Positions 4,640-5,169 of a DNA stretch of 5,169 nt are shown here, piece after piece; position 1 is the stretch's first letter, and each line of letters begins with the position of its first letter. Source of the DNA: Pseudomonadota bacterium (GTDB lineage: Bacteria > Pseudomonadota > Gammaproteobacteria > Xanthomonadales > Xanthomonadaceae); the NCBI GenBank assembly GCA_023423605.1, contig JAFAFF010000167.1:1-5169 (forward strand), read 5' to 3'. The notes beneath the pieces were generated by a model that ran no database searches, was not told the DNA's origin, and was given only the letters and a program-made list of their open reading frames with translations. The translations under genes were made by a program, and so were the position numbers.

Positions 4640-5169
4640 ATGCACAACCTGCTCGTCCATTTCAGCCAACACGCACAGCCCGACCAGCCCCTGGCGCCCG
4701 GGGTGCAACGCATCGTACGCCAGGCCAACGGCAGCATCCGCATGGTCGATGGCAGCAAGGGAAGCCAGGGCAGCCTGCTGCTGGCGCAGCTGTGCCTGGA
4801 CGACCGCGGCCTGTGGCTGCAGGTAGCCACGGGCGTACGCGGTGTTCACGTCAACGGACGGCCCGTGCGGCGCATGGCACTGCTGCGTGCCGGCGATGGC
4901 CTGTATGTGGACGGCGTGGAAATGCTCATCCAGGGCGCGGTGGACGCACCGGCCACGCCGCCTGCGGTGCAGTCCGTGCAACAGCCGGACGAGCCCCGCC
5001 TGTTGCGTGGGCTGGGCGGTCGCCACCATGGCCGCAGCTTCACGCTGGATCGTCCGCGCCTGGTCGGCCGCGGTGCCGAGGCGGACATCGAGATCGACGA
5101 GCCGGCCTTCGCCGAACAGCATGCGCGCATCGAATGCCACGGCGAACGGGTGCTGCTGCGCGACCTGGG
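4640..5169 (+). CDS. FHA-domain protein, 3' end beyond the window
   Basis: The frame from ATG 4640 is open to the right edge (176 whole codons plus two bases), with no stop reached. FHA domains bind phosphothreonine peptides and act in Ser/Thr kinase signalling or secretion control. Residues about 120 onward form an FHA module: RLLRGLGGRHHGRSFTL, then LVGRG (Gly143-Arg144), DIEIDEPAFAEQHARIE with His161, and LLRDL. The usual Ser of SxxH is Ala158. Residues 1-98 look like a degenerate first FHA module: GVHVNGRPV (Asn72-Gly73) and LLRAGDGLYVDGVEMLI match the end of the fold, but its GR and SxxH motifs are missing. A Pro/Ala/Gln-rich linker (about 101-118) joins them. The ribosome site is weak (AGG 4628-4630). 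It diverges from the PHA-system gene. A kinase or phosphatase partner is not in view, and domains further downstream may change the assignment. Confidence 0.85.
   Translation, partial: MHNLLVHFSQHAQPDQPLAPGVQRIVRQANGSIRMVDGSKGSQGSLLLAQLCLDDRGLWLQVATGVRGVHVNGRPVRRMALLRAGDGLYVDGVEMLIQGAVDAPATPPAVQSVQQPDEPRLLRGLGGRHHGRSFTLDRPRLVGRGAEADIEIDEPAFAEQHARIECHGERVLLRDL

Noticed and set aside
4159..4830. N-terminal extension of the phasin frame (total 390 codons)
   Set aside because: The extension overlaps the PHA-system gene in another frame and is Arg/Cys/Pro-rich; ATG 4158 has a proper ribosome site.
4301..5140. Minus-strand open frame antisense to the FHA gene
   Set aside because: The plus-strand frame has FHA motifs and runs to the window edge; the minus frame has none and overlaps the PHA-system gene.

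Overview
The window reads as chromosomal DNA of a high-GC gammaproteobacterium of the Xanthomonadaceae, most likely Stenotrophomonas (S. maltophilia group). The strongest clue is a cluster of GTAG-headed short palindromes between two convergent genes, typical of the SMAG repeats of that genus. The gene content also fits: HutF/HutC histidine catabolism, an adjacent pair of PHA-granule-type proteins, and an FHA protein. There are six protein genes (one cut by the right edge), no RNA genes, no CRISPR array and no insertion sequence.

Layout. (1) 1-2185, plus strand: the end of a hut operon control region with a HutC-type operator overlapping a -10 box, then hutF (formimidoylglutamate deiminase) and hutC (histidine utilization repressor), 23 bp apart. 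(2) 2182-2428: a convergent intergenic region filled with SMAG-type repeats, one of which supplies the hutC stop codon, and a perfect 20-bp inverted repeat. (3) 2429-3457, minus strand: a two-helix inner-membrane protein with a cytoplasmic Mrr-like nuclease domain and a separate periplasmic C-terminal domain. (4) 3458-3657: an intergenic stretch with a strong minus-strand intrinsic terminator. (5) 3658-4523, minus strand: a small polyhydroxyalkanoic-acid-system protein followed by a phasin, probably one transcript ending at that terminator. The phasin leader holds two mutually exclusive hairpins, one of which covers part of its ribosome binding site. (6) 4524-4639: a short divergent promoter region. 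(7) 4640 to the right edge, plus strand: an FHA-domain protein, apparently with two tandem FHA-like modules, incomplete here.

How the genes relate. HutF removes ammonia from N-formimino-L-glutamate in the five-step histidine pathway. HutC represses the operon until urocanate accumulates, and the operator at the left edge implies autoregulation. The remaining hut genes are not in the window and probably lie to the left. The two PHA-type genes form a functional pair, but no PHA synthase is present here. The membrane Mrr-like gene and the FHA gene look like independent units.

The region is mostly ordinary core genome. I found no convincing undescribed system. The items most worth a second look are the membrane-anchored Mrr-like protein with a degenerate catalytic motif, the switch-like phasin leader, and the repeat cluster fused to the hutC stop.
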